A stretch of DNA of 64,000 nt from Pseudomonas putida (GTDB lineage: Bacteria > Pseudomonadota > Gammaproteobacteria > Pseudomonadales > Pseudomonadaceae). Positions 17,572 through 27,162 of the stretch are shown in pieces. The stretch spans positions 868,001 through 932,000 of the forward strand of contig NZ_JANHLD010000003.1 in NCBI RefSeq assembly GCF_028682455.1. Reading direction: 5' to 3'. Every line of letters begins with the position of its first letter. The first letter of the stretch is position 1. The position numbers and the translations under genes are program-made. The notes under the pieces are model-generated. The model saw nothing but the letters and a program-made list of their open reading frames with translations, ran no database searches and had not been told where the DNA came from.

Positions 17572-18006
17572 TCAAATCCCCTGGCTACGCAGCCACTCCA
17601 GCAACTGCTGAAGTGGAAACGCACCGCTCTGGCGCGCCACTTCCCGGCCATTCCTGAACAGGATCAGGCTGGGAATCGAACGAATCCCCAACTGCCCCGC
17701 CAACTGCTGATTGGCCTCGCTGTCCAGCTTGGCCAGGCGGCAGCGGCCGCTCAATTGCCTCGCCGCTTGTTCGAATATCGGCGCGAAGGATTTGCACGGT
17801 CCGCACCAATCGGCCCACACATCGATCAATAGCGGCAGGTCGCCCTTGATCTGGCTGGGATAGTCGCCCTGTTTGAGCTCGAAAGGTGCGTTCAGCAGTA
17901 CCGGGCTTTTGCAGCGGCCGCATTTTGGCGCGTCGCCCAGGCGCTCGCCGGGGATGCGGTTCAGGCCGTTGCAGTGGGGGCAGGGGATCAGCAGGGGTTC
18001 GGTCAT
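17572..18006 (-). CDS. trxC: Thioredoxin 2 (TrxC)
   Basis: 144 aa. An N-terminal zinc-finger-like region with Cys9, Cys12, Cys29 and Cys32 (CPHC, CGRC) precedes a thioredoxin domain with the active site WCGPC (Cys68/Cys71). The extra CxxC pairs distinguish TrxC from TrxA. It is a cytoplasmic protein-disulfide reductase, useful under oxidative stress. The ATG at 18006 (MTEPLLIPCPHC) is chosen because it gives the family N-terminus. selO ends 37 bases upstream, so the two may be cotranscribed. Confidence 0.92.
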   Translation of the reverse strand: MTEPLLIPCPHCNGLNRIPGERLGDAPKCGRCKSPVLLNAPFELKQGDYPSQIKGDLPLLIDVWADWCGPCKSFAPIFEQAARQLSGRCRLAKLDSEANQQLAGQLGIRSIPSLILFRNGREVARQSGAFPLQQLLEWLRSQGI

Positions 18007-18043
18007 CGGGGGCTCCGGTTGGTTCAGTGGGGCGGCCTTGCAT

Positions 18044-19504
18044 TCAGGATGAGCAGCTGATTTCCAGGTGCTTGCCCCACTCGGGCGGGCGCTCGGCATA
18101 GGCTTGCATTCCCGGCTGTTCTTCGAACGGCTTGCATAGCACCTGGTGCAGGCGCCGCACTTCTTCGTAGTCGCCGCTTTGAGCCGCCTCGATGGCGCGC
18201 TGGGCCAGGTAGTTGCGCAGGATGTACAGCGGGTTGACGGCATGCATCCGCTCGCGCCGGCCTTCGGCATTGCCGGGTTCACGGGCTACACGTGCCAGGT
18301 AGTCCTGCGACCAGCGATCAAAACCTGCCAGGTCGATGAAGTCGTCGCGAACCACGCGCAGCGCGTGCTCGGCGCTCTGGTCGCCCAATTTGCGGAAGAA
18401 CAGGGTGTAGTCCACCGCGCCCGGTTGCATCAACTGCAACAGCCGTTCGATCAGCTGCTTGTCGTCGTCTTCTGCCACGGTCAGCCCCAGGCGACGGCGC
18501 ATCAGGTGCAGGTAGTGGGCTTCGTATAGTGGCAGGAACAGCGCCAGGGTGTCCTTGAGCGCCTCGACACTGATGAACGGCGTCAGGGCCTGGGCCAGGG
18601 CGCTGAGGTTCCAGTGGGCGATGGGTACCTGGTTGCTGTAGCTGTAGCGGCCCTGGTCGTCGGAGTGGTTGCAGATGAAGTTGGCATCGAAATCGTCGAG
18701 GAAGGCGAACGGGCCGAAGTCGAAGGTAATGCCCAGGATCGACATGTTGTCGGTGTTCATCACCCCATGGCAGAAGCCATACGCCTGCCACAGTGCAATC
18801 AGCTCGGCATTGCGCTCGACGATGCTGCGAAACATCGCCAGGTACGGCTCGGGCTCGGTCTGGCATTCGGGAAAGTGCAGGCTCAGCACATGCTCGGCAA
18901 GCTGCTTTTGCTGCTCGGGCTGGCGGGTGTAGTAGAAGTACTCGAAGTGTCCGAAGCGCACGTGGCTTGGCGCCAGGCGCAACAGCATGGCGGCGCGCTC
19001 CTGGGTTTCGCGCCATACCGGGGTGCTCGAACCGATCACGCACAGGGCGCGACTGCTCGGGATGCCCAGGGCATGCAGGGCTTCGGAGGTCAGGAACTCG
19101 CGAATCGAGGAACGCAAGACGGCACGGCCATCGCCCATGCGCGAATAAGGGGTCTGGCCTGCGCCCTTGAGGTGCAGGTCCCAGTGCTCGCCCGCGTCGT
19201 TGTACACCTCACCCAGCAGCAGGCCGCGGCCATCACCCAGGCGTGGGTTGTACGAGCCGAACTGGTGCCCGGAATACACCATGGCCCGAGGCTCGGCCTC
19301 GCTCCACAGTTTGTGCCCGCCAAACAGCTCGGCGAATACCGGGGAGTGCGCTTCGGTGGGGTCCAGGTCGAGCAGTGCCATGGCCGAGTCGCTGGCTACC
19401 ACCAGGCGTGGTTCGGCGATCGGCTCGGGCAGCACGGAAGTTGAGAACGCATCGCCCAGGCGGGCGAAGCGGTTGTCGAAGGTCAGTTCGTCGAGGGCTT
19501 TCAA
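18044..19504 (-). CDS. selO: SelO protein adenylyltransferase (YdiU)
   Basis: 486 aa pseudokinase-fold enzyme that transfers AMP to proteins. Family features: VYSGHQFGSYNPRLGDGRG, LKGAGQTPYSRMGDGRAVLR, GVMNTDNMSILGITFDFGPF (metal and catalytic loop) and a C-terminal PEWGKHLEISCSS. The C-terminus ends in Cys-Ser-Ser, as in the bacterial form rather than the selenocysteine form. The best start is a TTG at 19504, preceded by GGAG with suitable spacing and giving KALDELTFDNRFA; no in-frame ATG lies there. It sits between trxC and the channel gene. Confidence 0.9.
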   Translation of the reverse strand: MKALDELTFDNRFARLGDAFSTSVLPEPIAEPRLVVASDSAMALLDLDPTEAHSPVFAELFGGHKLWSEAEPRAMVYSGHQFGSYNPRLGDGRGLLLGEVYNDAGEHWDLHLKGAGQTPYSRMGDGRAVLRSSIREFLTSEALHALGIPSSRALCVIGSSTPVWRETQERAAMLLRLAPSHVRFGHFEYFYYTRQPEQQKQLAEHVLSLHFPECQTEPEPYLAMFRSIVERNAELIALWQAYGFCHGVMNTDNMSILGITFDFGPFAFLDDFDANFICNHSDDQGRYSYSNQVPIAHWNLSALAQALTPFISVEALKDTLALFLPLYEAHYLHLMRRRLGLTVAEDDDKQLIERLLQLMQPGAVDYTLFFRKLGDQSAEHALRVVRDDFIDLAGFDRWSQDYLARVAREPGNAEGRRERMHAVNPLYILRNYLAQRAIEAAQSGDYEEVRRLHQVLCKPFEEQPGMQAYAERPPEWGKHLEISCSS

Positions 19505-19562
19505 CGGCCATCTCCAGCAGAATATCCGATCATTCTGCAAGGGTATGGCCGTTGGCGTCCAG

Positions 19563-22500
19563 TCAGGCCGGCTTGGCGGGTGCGTCGTCGCCAGGCTTGC
19601 TGGCGTCGGGGACCGGCGGCAGTACGGTCTTGTCCAGGCTTTCGACCGGAACCATCTTGTACTCCTGGCCCTGCATGTTCTTCAGGTAGATCTCCATCTG
19701 GCGGAACGAGATATTGATCTTCTGCTTCTTGAACTCCTTGTTGATGAAGCGGTTGATCTCGTCGAGCACCGGGTTGCGGTCGCCCAGATCACGCACATGC
19801 ATGCGCAGTTCGTGGTCCAGGGTGCTCTCGCCGAAGTTCAGGAAGTAGACAATCGGCTCCGGCTCCTTGAGCACCCGCGGGTTGTCGTTGGCCGCCTTGA
19901 GCAGCAGGGTGCGCACCAGGTCCAGGTCCGAGCCGTAGTCGACGCCGAGCTTGAGCGTTACCCGGGTGATGGTGTCGGTCAGCGACCAGTTGATCAGTTG
20001 CCCGGTGATGAAGGTCTTGTTGGGGACGATGATGTCCTTGCGGTCGAAGTCGGTGATGGTGGTGGCGCGGATGCGGATCTTGCTCACTGTACCGGAGAGG
20101 TTGCCGATGGTGATGGTGTCGCCGATCCGCACCGGACGCTCGAACAGGATCATGATGCCGGAGATGAAGTTGGCGAAGATCTCCTGCATGCCGAAACCAA
20201 GGCCCACCGACAGTGCGGCGACCAGCCACTGCAACTTGTCCCAGCTCACGCCCAGGGCCGACAGGGTGGAGACGAAGCCGACGCCGGCAATCACGTAGGA
20301 GAGCAACGTGGTGGTGGCGTAGGCGCTGCCCTGGGCCAGATTCAGGCGTGACAGCACCAGCACTTCGAGCAAGCCCGGCAAGTTGCCGGCCAGGGCGATG
20401 GTAATACCGATGATCACCAGCGCGCCGAGCAGGTCGCTGAGGCTGATCGGCACCATGCTCATGGCTGCGCCCGTGCCGCTGGTGTACTCGTACAGGGTGA
20501 TGTTATCGAGGTAGGCCACCACGCTGATCAGGTCGGACCAGACCCAATACAGCGCCGCGATGAAGCCGCCGAGCAGGGCCAGGCGGATCAGGCGCAGGGA
20601 CTGCTGGTTGACCTGTTCGATGTCCAGGGTCGGCTCTTCGACGATGACCTCGCCATCGAGCCCTTCCTTGGTGGTCTGCTGGCGCTTGCTCAGTGCCCGC
20701 TGGTAGGCAAGGCGCCGCGCCGCCACGGCCAGGCCGCGAACGAAGGCGGCCTCGATCACCAGCCAGAACATCAGCAGGTACAGGGTGTCGATCAGGCGGT
20801 CGGTGAGCTTGAGCGCGGTGTAGTAGTAGCCAAAGCACACGGCGATGAACAAGGCCACTGGCAGGATGGTGAAGGCCACGCCGACGAACTTGCGAAACAG
20901 CGAGGTGTTCTGGTGGGTCGGGCTGCTGAGCAGCAGGCGGCTGAGCAGCCAGGCCATCAGGGCGTAGCAGGTCAGCACCACGCCGATGCCCAGCACATCG
21001 TCGGCCAGCGCCGAGGGTTGGTGTTCAGCTACCGCCACCACGCCGACCAGGGCCAGCACCACGGTGCCGAGGCGACGGATCCAGCCGCGCAGGAACTCGA
21101 CCTGGGGCTTTTCCCAACGGAAATGCAGCTCGGCCACGCCGCCTGGCGCCAGGATCCGGTAGGCGGTGTAGAACACCAGCCATGCCTGGGCGATCTGCAG
21201 CAGGGCCGCGCCGAGGTTGGCGTTCTGGCCACGGGCGTCGATCTGCAGGGCCAGGCCGCACAAGGCCAGGCCCAGGCTCAGCGGCATGGCCAGCAGGATA
21301 TTGACCAGGATTGCCTGGGGTGTGTGCCACTGGCTGTCGCGCTTGAAGTGGCCAACGTCCTGGTGAACCTTGTTCAGGCGGGCATACAGGTACTTGCGTC
21401 GCCACAGCAGGGCGCCGATCAGCAGCAACAAGGGCAGGAACAGCAACGGCCGCTGGGTCAGGCCGTCGGCCAGTTCTTTCACGCCGGAGACCCACGGCAG
21501 GCTGACCACCTGTTTCTGCAAGCGCTCGGGGACGGCGCGCAGCCATTCGATGTCCAGCGGCTTGTTGCTGGGAATCCAGAACATCTGCTCATCGAGGGTG
21601 GTGCGCAGGCTCTGGGCGGTGCTCAGCAATTGCTTCTGGTTCAACTGCAGGGTGATGGATTCATTGAGCAGGGCGCTCAGTTCTCGGTTCAGTCGCTCCA
21701 GCAGGTCGCTACGGGTGATCGCCACTTCCAGCAAGGCCTTGCGCAGTTGCGGGGTGACGTCCTCCTGGGGCTGGTTGGCCAGCAGTTTGTCGACATAGCT
21801 GCTGGGGCTGCTGATCTGCTCGCGCTGCTGGTTGATCTCGAACTGGTACAGGCGGATATCGGCGATCTGGTCGGCCAGGTCGCGGTCGACCTTCAGGTGC
21901 GGCAGCGCCTGCTTTTGCTTGTAGAGGATCTTGGACAGCAACAGGCTGCCCTTGAGCACGCTGATCTGCTCGTCCAGGGCCTGGTCGGCCTGGGTGAGGC
22001 TGTCGAGCTGCTGCTTGGTCTTGAGATTCTGCTGGGTGAGCTCGTTGAGGCGGTCGGTGCTGCGCAGCAGGTAGTCCGAGAGCTTGAGATTGGCCGCGCT
22101 CTCGGTAGCCAGCAAGGTGCTGCCGCCGGCTTTCTGGGCTTCGAGGGACTGCTCGGTAACGGTTTGCTGCGACTGGGCCAGGCGCTTCTGGTTGATCAGC
22201 GTCTGCAGGTCCTGGATCTCTTGCTCCATTCGAGCGGCGCGTTCTATCAACAGGTCGTGCTGACTGTTGCCCAGGTCCTGCAGCAGGCTGTTGCCGGCCA
22301 GCTCCTGGCGACGCAGCAGGGTCAGGGCGTTGATTGCAGCGAGCTCGGCGTTGAGCTGGTTGCGCAGGTCGGGCGTCAGCGGCTTGCCGCCATCCTTGCC
22401 GATCTTGAGGCTGTTGTTGATCTGCTGGACGCGGGTCTGGTTGGCGCTGATCTCGGCCTGGGCCCGCTCCGGACGGGTCTGAGAGGTGATGGTCAGGCTG

Positions 22501-22931
22501 TTGGCTTCAGACAGCGCCTTTTGCAGCTCGCCCTGTTGGGTGGTCCGCTCGGCCAGCATCTGCTCCAGCTGAGGCACGCTCATCGCTGCGTAGCGCTGGG
22601 CCACGGGGATCACTTTGCTGGCATTGAGCTTGGCCAGTTCGCGCTGGTTCTCGCGGGTCTGGTTCGGTGCATCGCTGAGCTGCTGCTTGAGCGCGGCGAG
22701 TTTTTTCTCGCTGTCTTCCTTGTTGCCAAGGAAGGTCAGGGTCTGTTCGAGCACTTGCTGCAGGGCTTTTTGTTCAGCCTCCGGCAGCTTGCGCTCGGCG
22801 ATCTTGTCGAGGCTGGACTGGATGGACGCGCTGGTCGGCGGTTCTGCCGCCCAGGCGAAGGAGAGAGACAGGCACAGCCCGAGCAGGGCTGCGCAAACAT
22901 AGATGCGCAGGGACATAGGCAGAAAATTCAT
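19563..22931 (-). CDS. Large mechanosensitive channel, MscK/MscM (KefA) type
   Basis: 1122 aa. A signal peptide ending AWA is followed by a ~450-residue coiled-coil-rich periplasmic domain, then about eleven membrane helices, and finally the MscS-like pore and cytoplasmic domain. The pore region reads LGFGMQEIFANFISGIMILF, followed by RPVRIGDTITIGNLSG. It opens on membrane tension after osmotic downshock. Length and plan fit MscK (KefA) and its paralogue MscM (YjeP); I cannot choose between them. It lies 24 bases after the K+/H+ antiporter, a plausible osmotic pair. Confidence 0.88.
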   Translation of the reverse strand: MNFLPMSLRIYVCAALLGLCLSLSFAWAAEPPTSASIQSSLDKIAERKLPEAEQKALQQVLEQTLTFLGNKEDSEKKLAALKQQLSDAPNQTRENQRELAKLNASKVIPVAQRYAAMSVPQLEQMLAERTTQQGELQKALSEANSLTITSQTRPERAQAEISANQTRVQQINNSLKIGKDGGKPLTPDLRNQLNAELAAINALTLLRRQELAGNSLLQDLGNSQHDLLIERAARMEQEIQDLQTLINQKRLAQSQQTVTEQSLEAQKAGGSTLLATESAANLKLSDYLLRSTDRLNELTQQNLKTKQQLDSLTQADQALDEQISVLKGSLLLSKILYKQKQALPHLKVDRDLADQIADIRLYQFEINQQREQISSPSSYVDKLLANQPQEDVTPQLRKALLEVAITRSDLLERLNRELSALLNESITLQLNQKQLLSTAQSLRTTLDEQMFWIPSNKPLDIEWLRAVPERLQKQVVSLPWVSGVKELADGLTQRPLLFLPLLLLIGALLWRRKYLYARLNKVHQDVGHFKRDSQWHTPQAILVNILLAMPLSLGLALCGLALQIDARGQNANLGAALLQIAQAWLVFYTAYRILAPGGVAELHFRWEKPQVEFLRGWIRRLGTVVLALVGVVAVAEHQPSALADDVLGIGVVLTCYALMAWLLSRLLLSSPTHQNTSLFRKFVGVAFTILPVALFIAVCFGYYYTALKLTDRLIDTLYLLMFWLVIEAAFVRGLAVAARRLAYQRALSKRQQTTKEGLDGEVIVEEPTLDIEQVNQQSLRLIRLALLGGFIAALYWVWSDLISVVAYLDNITLYEYTSGTGAAMSMVPISLSDLLGALVIIGITIALAGNLPGLLEVLVLSRLNLAQGSAYATTTLLSYVIAGVGFVSTLSALGVSWDKLQWLVAALSVGLGFGMQEIFANFISGIMILFERPVRIGDTITIGNLSGTVSKIRIRATTITDFDRKDIIVPNKTFITGQLINWSLTDTITRVTLKLGVDYGSDLDLVRTLLLKAANDNPRVLKEPEPIVYFLNFGESTLDHELRMHVRDLGDRNPVLDEINRFINKEFKKQKINISFRQMEIYLKNMQGQEYKMVPVESLDKTVLPPVPDASKPGDDAPAKPA

Positions 22932-22955
22932 GCAACCAGAGGCGAAGTTCGGAGT

Positions 22956-24698
22956 TTAAAGGAACAGTCCGGGGCCGGGTCGAGTTCCTTCGGGGAATTT
23001 GACGCCCACTTTGAGGATCTTGTTCCCTTCCATCACCGCCACCGTCCATAGCGTGTTGTTCCATTCGATCTGGTCGCCGACCACGGGCGCGCCGCCAACC
23101 TTCTGCGCAATGAAGCGACTGAGCGGCATATGCGGGTCCTGGCCATCGAGCTGCAAACCGTACAACGCCGCTACAGCCCCCAGTTCTGCGTCACCTTCGA
23201 GCACGAAGTCACCAAAGAAGCGCAAGTCCAGGCCGCGCTGCGGTGCCTGGCTGAACAACTTTCCGAGGGCCGGAAGGTTGTGTTCGTGGCCGATCACGCA
23301 GAGCAGATCGTCGACTTCCAGGGTGGTACTTCCCGACGGGTGGAGCAGTTGCTGGCCACGAAACAGGGCCGCGATACGGGTGCCTTCGGGCATTTTCAGC
23401 TCGCGCAGGGCGGCGCCGATGCACCACTTTTCCGCACCCAGGCGGTAGACGAACAGTTCCCACTCACTGGTGATGTGCACTTCCAGGGCCGAACGAGAAA
23501 TGGGCGCGGGGTCCGGTGGTACGGTGACTTTGAGCAGCTTGGCCATCCACGGCAGGCTGGTGCCTTGCACCAGTAGCGAGACCAGCACGATGAAGAACGC
23601 CAGGTTGAAGAACAGCTGGGCGTCGGGCAGGCCGGCCATCAACGGGAACACCGCGAGGATGATGGGTACCGCGCCGCGCAGGCCGACCCAGGAAATGAAC
23701 GCCTTCTCCCGACCATGGAAGGCCTTGAACGGCAGCAGGCTGGCGATCACCGAGAGCGGCCGGGCGAAGATGATCATCCACAGGGCCAGGCCCAGGGCCG
23801 GCAGGGCGATGGGCAGCAGGTCATGGGGGGTGACCAGCAGGCCCAGCACCAGGAACATGCCGATCTGCGCAAGCCAGGCCATGCCGTCGAGCATGTGCAG
23901 GATGCCGTGGCGGCTGCGGATCGGCCGGTTGCCGAGCACCAGGCCGCACAGGTACACCGCGAGGAAGCCGCTGCCGTGCAGGGCGTTGGTGAGCGAGAAC
24001 ACCACCAGGCCGCCAGCGATCACCAGGATCGGGTAGAGGCCGCCGGCCAGGTTGATGCGGTTGACCAGTTGCAGCATCAGCCAGCCGCCGCCCAGGCCCA
24101 TCAGGCTGCCGATACCGAACTCGCGAATCAGGTGGCCGAGCAGGCTCCAGTGCAGGCCGGTCTGGCCGCTGGCAATCATTTCGATCAGGGTGACGGTGAG
24201 GAATACCGCCATCGGGTCGTTGCTGCCCGATTCGATCTCGAGCGTGGCGGTGACCCGTTCGTTCAGGCCCTTGCCGCCCAGCAGCGAGAACACTGCGGCG
24301 GCGTCGGTGGAGCCGACGATGGCGCCGATCAGCAGGCCTTGTATCAGGCTCAGGTCGAACAACCAGGCGGCGACCATGCCGGTCAGGCCGGTGGTAATGA
24401 GCACGCCCACGGTGGCCAGCGACAAGGCCGGCCACAAGGCCACGCGAAAACTCGCCACCCGTGTGCGCAAGCCGCCATCGAGCAGGATCACTGCCAGGGC
24501 CAGGTTGCCCACCAGGTAGGCGGTCGGGTAATTGTTGAAGATGATGCCGCCACCATCCACGCCGGCCAGCATACCGACGGCAAGAATGATGACCAGGATA
24601 GGGATGCCCAGTCGCGATGACAGTGAGCTGACCAGAATACTTGCACCTACCAGCAATGCGCCGATCAAGAACAGGCTATTGATGGTGGACGCATCCAA
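22956..24698 (-). CDS. K+/H+ antiporter, NhaP2/CvrA type
   Basis: 580 aa. About twelve helices of the CPA1 type lead into a TrkA_C-like region (TRIAALFRGQQLLHPSGSTT) and a C-terminal CorC/HlyC-like domain (GDQIEWNNTLWTVAVMEGNK). The conserved GSNDPMAVFLT and GSTDAAAVFSLL hold the acidic ion-binding residues. It exchanges K+ for protons at the inner membrane, for volume and pH control. The TTG at 24698 is chosen because it follows GGAG and begins DASTINSLFLIGALLV, the family N-terminus; the longer frame upstream has no such match. Confidence 0.86.
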   Translation of the reverse strand: MDASTINSLFLIGALLVGASILVSSLSSRLGIPILVIILAVGMLAGVDGGGIIFNNYPTAYLVGNLALAVILLDGGLRTRVASFRVALWPALSLATVGVLITTGLTGMVAAWLFDLSLIQGLLIGAIVGSTDAAAVFSLLGGKGLNERVTATLEIESGSNDPMAVFLTVTLIEMIASGQTGLHWSLLGHLIREFGIGSLMGLGGGWLMLQLVNRINLAGGLYPILVIAGGLVVFSLTNALHGSGFLAVYLCGLVLGNRPIRSRHGILHMLDGMAWLAQIGMFLVLGLLVTPHDLLPIALPALGLALWMIIFARPLSVIASLLPFKAFHGREKAFISWVGLRGAVPIILAVFPLMAGLPDAQLFFNLAFFIVLVSLLVQGTSLPWMAKLLKVTVPPDPAPISRSALEVHITSEWELFVYRLGAEKWCIGAALRELKMPEGTRIAALFRGQQLLHPSGSTTLEVDDLLCVIGHEHNLPALGKLFSQAPQRGLDLRFFGDFVLEGDAELGAVAALYGLQLDGQDPHMPLSRFIAQKVGGAPVVGDQIEWNNTLWTVAVMEGNKILKVGVKFPEGTRPGPGLFL

Positions 24699-24906
24699 AG
24701 GCGGTACTCCGGGGAAAAGCAGAAAGGGGACCGGCTTGAACAAGCAGGTCGCATGCCAACTGATTCTAACCTGAGGGCTTGGCGGGCTGTAAAGCGTTCC
24801 TTGCGTTGATCTCAAATGAGTCGCGAGGTGGTGGATAAATGGCGCCCGCTGGCACGTCCAGGGGGTTGAAGTGATGTCCCTTTCAATCGCTCCAAGGGTC
24901 AACACC

Positions 24907-27096
24907 ATGCCAGACTTCGCACTTTCACCTATCCAGCCTGATGCCGCCCGCACGTTGCAAGGCATCGCCGAACGCTACAGCGCCAACTTTCCCGAACTTC
25001 ATGCTTTGGCACGCCAGGCTGCCGGGCAAATCGTGCGCGAGCAACTGGGTTACTGGATGGACCCTGACCGTATTTTCTGGCACCGCTTCAGTGGTGTGAT
25101 CAGCAGCAACCGCACCTTCACCGGCTGGCGGCACGAGGGTAAGCCTCTGCGCTCGATGACCCTGAGTGAACTGACCCTGCGCCGTTTTCTTGCCGATGAA
25201 CAGGCCAACAGCGACCTGCTGAGTCTTTACGGTGGCTTCTACAGGGTCGATGCGGCTCATGGCCGATATGACGAAACCTGCGAAATCAGGCTGCTGCCCG
25301 CAACGGTGCAGCAGGCGTTCTGGGCGCTGGATTTTCAGTCCGCTTATCTGGCAGCGGTGACGAAATTCTGGGGCGATGGCGGCGGGGATTTCTGCTTGCT
25401 GGCACGGGCAGGCTTTCTTGCGGCGGTTGCCCGTGCCCGGTTGCGTCCAGAGGAGTTGGAGGCGTTGTGCGCTGCAGTCGTGCCGGGTGGGGCGCTCCCT
25501 GTGGGGCTGCAGCAGTTGCGCACAAAGGCTGCGCCGGCAAGCGTTTCGCCATTGCATCCCTGCCTGTTGGGTGGTTACAGGGCCCGCGACCTGTTTTGGC
25601 TGACACTTTCGGGAAGCCGGCAGGCGCTGTATCTCTGCGGTCAAGGTAACAGTGAGTTGCAGGTGTTCGACAACACGGCGCAACTGAACGCCTGGGTTGT
25701 CAGGCAAGTGCGTGACAAGTCTGCCCGCGAGCGTTTCATCACCCATATCCTTGGCGATGCAGCAGCGCTGGCCAATCACGGTGACGCCTTGGGCCTGCTT
25801 TGTGATCAGTTGCAGAGTGCAACGGTCTTTCTGGTACGTGATCGGCAACAGATTCGGGGGGATGTGTTCGACGCTTTGTACGGCTCGGCCGTTGACCAGA
25901 TGGTACGAGATGCCCAGGCACGCACCACCTCCAACAGCGCGCTGAGAAAGGCCCAGTGGATGGAATACCTCAAGCTCGCCCCGCGCTTTGCGACGCCAGC
26001 AGCCTTGCTCTGGTGGCCGTTTGCGGGGGTGGCGCTGGGCGCCGGTGTCGGCAGCCTGGTCCTGCATGTGGATCAGGCAGTGCGCGCGCCGCTGCAGGCG
26101 CAGCGGCGCGCGGGTTGGAGCGCGGCGTTCATTGATGTGCTGTTCATCCTGATCGACTCGCAGATGCTCAGGGCTGCAGAGGTACTCGAAGCGCCGGGAC
26201 TTGCCGATGCACCGGCACTGCTCCCGGAACAGGGCTACCTGCCCGGTTCGCTTCGCACCCTGCAAGCTGAAGGGCAGGTGGTGCCGGGGCTGGAGGCACC
26301 GTTCTGGGATCTGCACATGCGGGCCTCGGCCGATGAGCTGCTGGCGGTGTCGGACCTGGCCCTGGCCCGTCAGCGTGGGTTACTGGTGCATGTGCCACGA
26401 GCCGACCTGGATGCCTTCGGCCAGCCGTTTCGGGTGTATTGCGACGAGCTGGGCTTCCATTCGCGCCACATCAAGCAGTACACCCATTCGCCACAGCGCT
26501 ACAACAACCTGCTGCGCGGGCTGGCGCTGGAAGACGCGCCGGCCGCCAACGTTGCCAGGGTGCATGACCTGGCCGAAGAGCTGGAGCTGCTGGGCGGTGA
26601 CAACCAGGTACGCCTGTACCGGGTCGGCGTTGGAGGACGAGAGACGTCGGGTGCGTATTGGCGCGAGGGGCGGATCAAGGTCGGCGATTGCATGCTGACC
26701 ACCGATTTCACCTCGTTTTCGGAGAACCCGTATCTGGCCTGGGAGTTCTTCAACCATCCAACGGTGCCGGTGGGTAGCGCATTCGCAGACGGTGGCGTCG
26801 TGTATGTACTGGAACCGGGTGGGGCGCGGTGTGCGGTGCCGGTGGCACCCTTCTCCGACCTGCAGCATGAGGCCGAGTCGGTGGTACTGCCGGGAAGGTA
26901 TTTGCAGGTGCAGGATATCGCGCAAGTCAGCGGCGAACATTACCGGTTTGTGCAGGTGCGGTTGCGGGCGCTGGAGGCGGGGAACGGGCCGGCGTTTGAG
27001 TTGCGTACCGGGCAGCCGTTTGAGCGGGATCACTATGCGCAACGGTTGGGTGAGGCGGGAGCTTCGGTGGTGGAGCGGTTTTTTGTACGGTATTGA
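24907..27096 (+). CDS. DUF6543-type protein with C-terminal ADP-ribosyltransferase-like domain, candidate toxin/effector
   Basis: 729 aa. Residues about 90-390 resemble the DUF6543 (dermonecrotic toxin-like) domain of large Pseudomonas proteins, including FWALDFQSAYLAAVTKFWGD and DVFDALYGSAVDQMV. A hydrophobic hairpin follows (about 363-388, ALLWWPFAGVALGAGVGSLV). The last ~170 residues show an R-S-E pattern: Arg572 in VRLYRV, TSFS at 602-605 and ExE (Glu655, Glu657) before VVLPGRY. This suggests mono-ADP-ribosyltransferase activity. No signal peptide and no adjacent immunity or chaperone gene were seen. GTG 24871 or ATG 24874 are alternative starts; 24907 has AAGGG 8 bases upstream. It is alone between divergent nhaP2-like and convergent betA. 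Function is inferred. Confidence 0.7.
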   Translation: MPDFALSPIQPDAARTLQGIAERYSANFPELHALARQAAGQIVREQLGYWMDPDRIFWHRFSGVISSNRTFTGWRHEGKPLRSMTLSELTLRRFLADEQANSDLLSLYGGFYRVDAAHGRYDETCEIRLLPATVQQAFWALDFQSAYLAAVTKFWGDGGGDFCLLARAGFLAAVARARLRPEELEALCAAVVPGGALPVGLQQLRTKAAPASVSPLHPCLLGGYRARDLFWLTLSGSRQALYLCGQGNSELQVFDNTAQLNAWVVRQVRDKSARERFITHILGDAAALANHGDALGLLCDQLQSATVFLVRDRQQIRGDVFDALYGSAVDQMVRDAQARTTSNSALRKAQWMEYLKLAPRFATPAALLWWPFAGVALGAGVGSLVLHVDQAVRAPLQAQRRAGWSAAFIDVLFILIDSQMLRAAEVLEAPGLADAPALLPEQGYLPGSLRTLQAEGQVVPGLEAPFWDLHMRASADELLAVSDLALARQRGLLVHVPRADLDAFGQPFRVYCDELGFHSRHIKQYTHSPQRYNNLLRGLALEDAPAANVARVHDLAEELELLGGDNQVRLYRVGVGGRETSGAYWREGRIKVGDCMLTTDFTSFSENPYLAWEFFNHPTVPVGSAFADGGVVYVLEPGGARCAVPVAPFSDLQHEAESVVLPGRYLQVQDIAQVSGEHYRFVQVRLRALEAGNGPAFELRTGQPFERDHYAQRLGEAGASVVERFFVRY

Positions 27097-27103
27097 ACAA
27101 GGG

Positions 27104-27159
27104 ATCGCGGGGCAAGCCCGCTCCTACAATGTAGGTAGGAGTGGGCTTGCCCCGCGATG
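27104..27159. repeat. REP inverted pair between the DUF6543 gene and betA
   Basis: An almost perfect inverted pair of P. putida-type REP (ATCGCGGGGCAAGCCCGCTC and its complement) surrounds a short AATGTAG centre. It sits between convergent gene ends, only 3 bases past the betA stop, and probably serves as a shared terminator-like hairpin. Confidence 0.85.
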
Positions 27160-27162
27160 ACC

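Noticed and set aside
20913..23051. 712-codon open frame opposite the mechanosensitive channel gene
   Set aside because: Antisense shadow of a well-recognised channel; Leu/Gln/Gly-rich translation with no domain.
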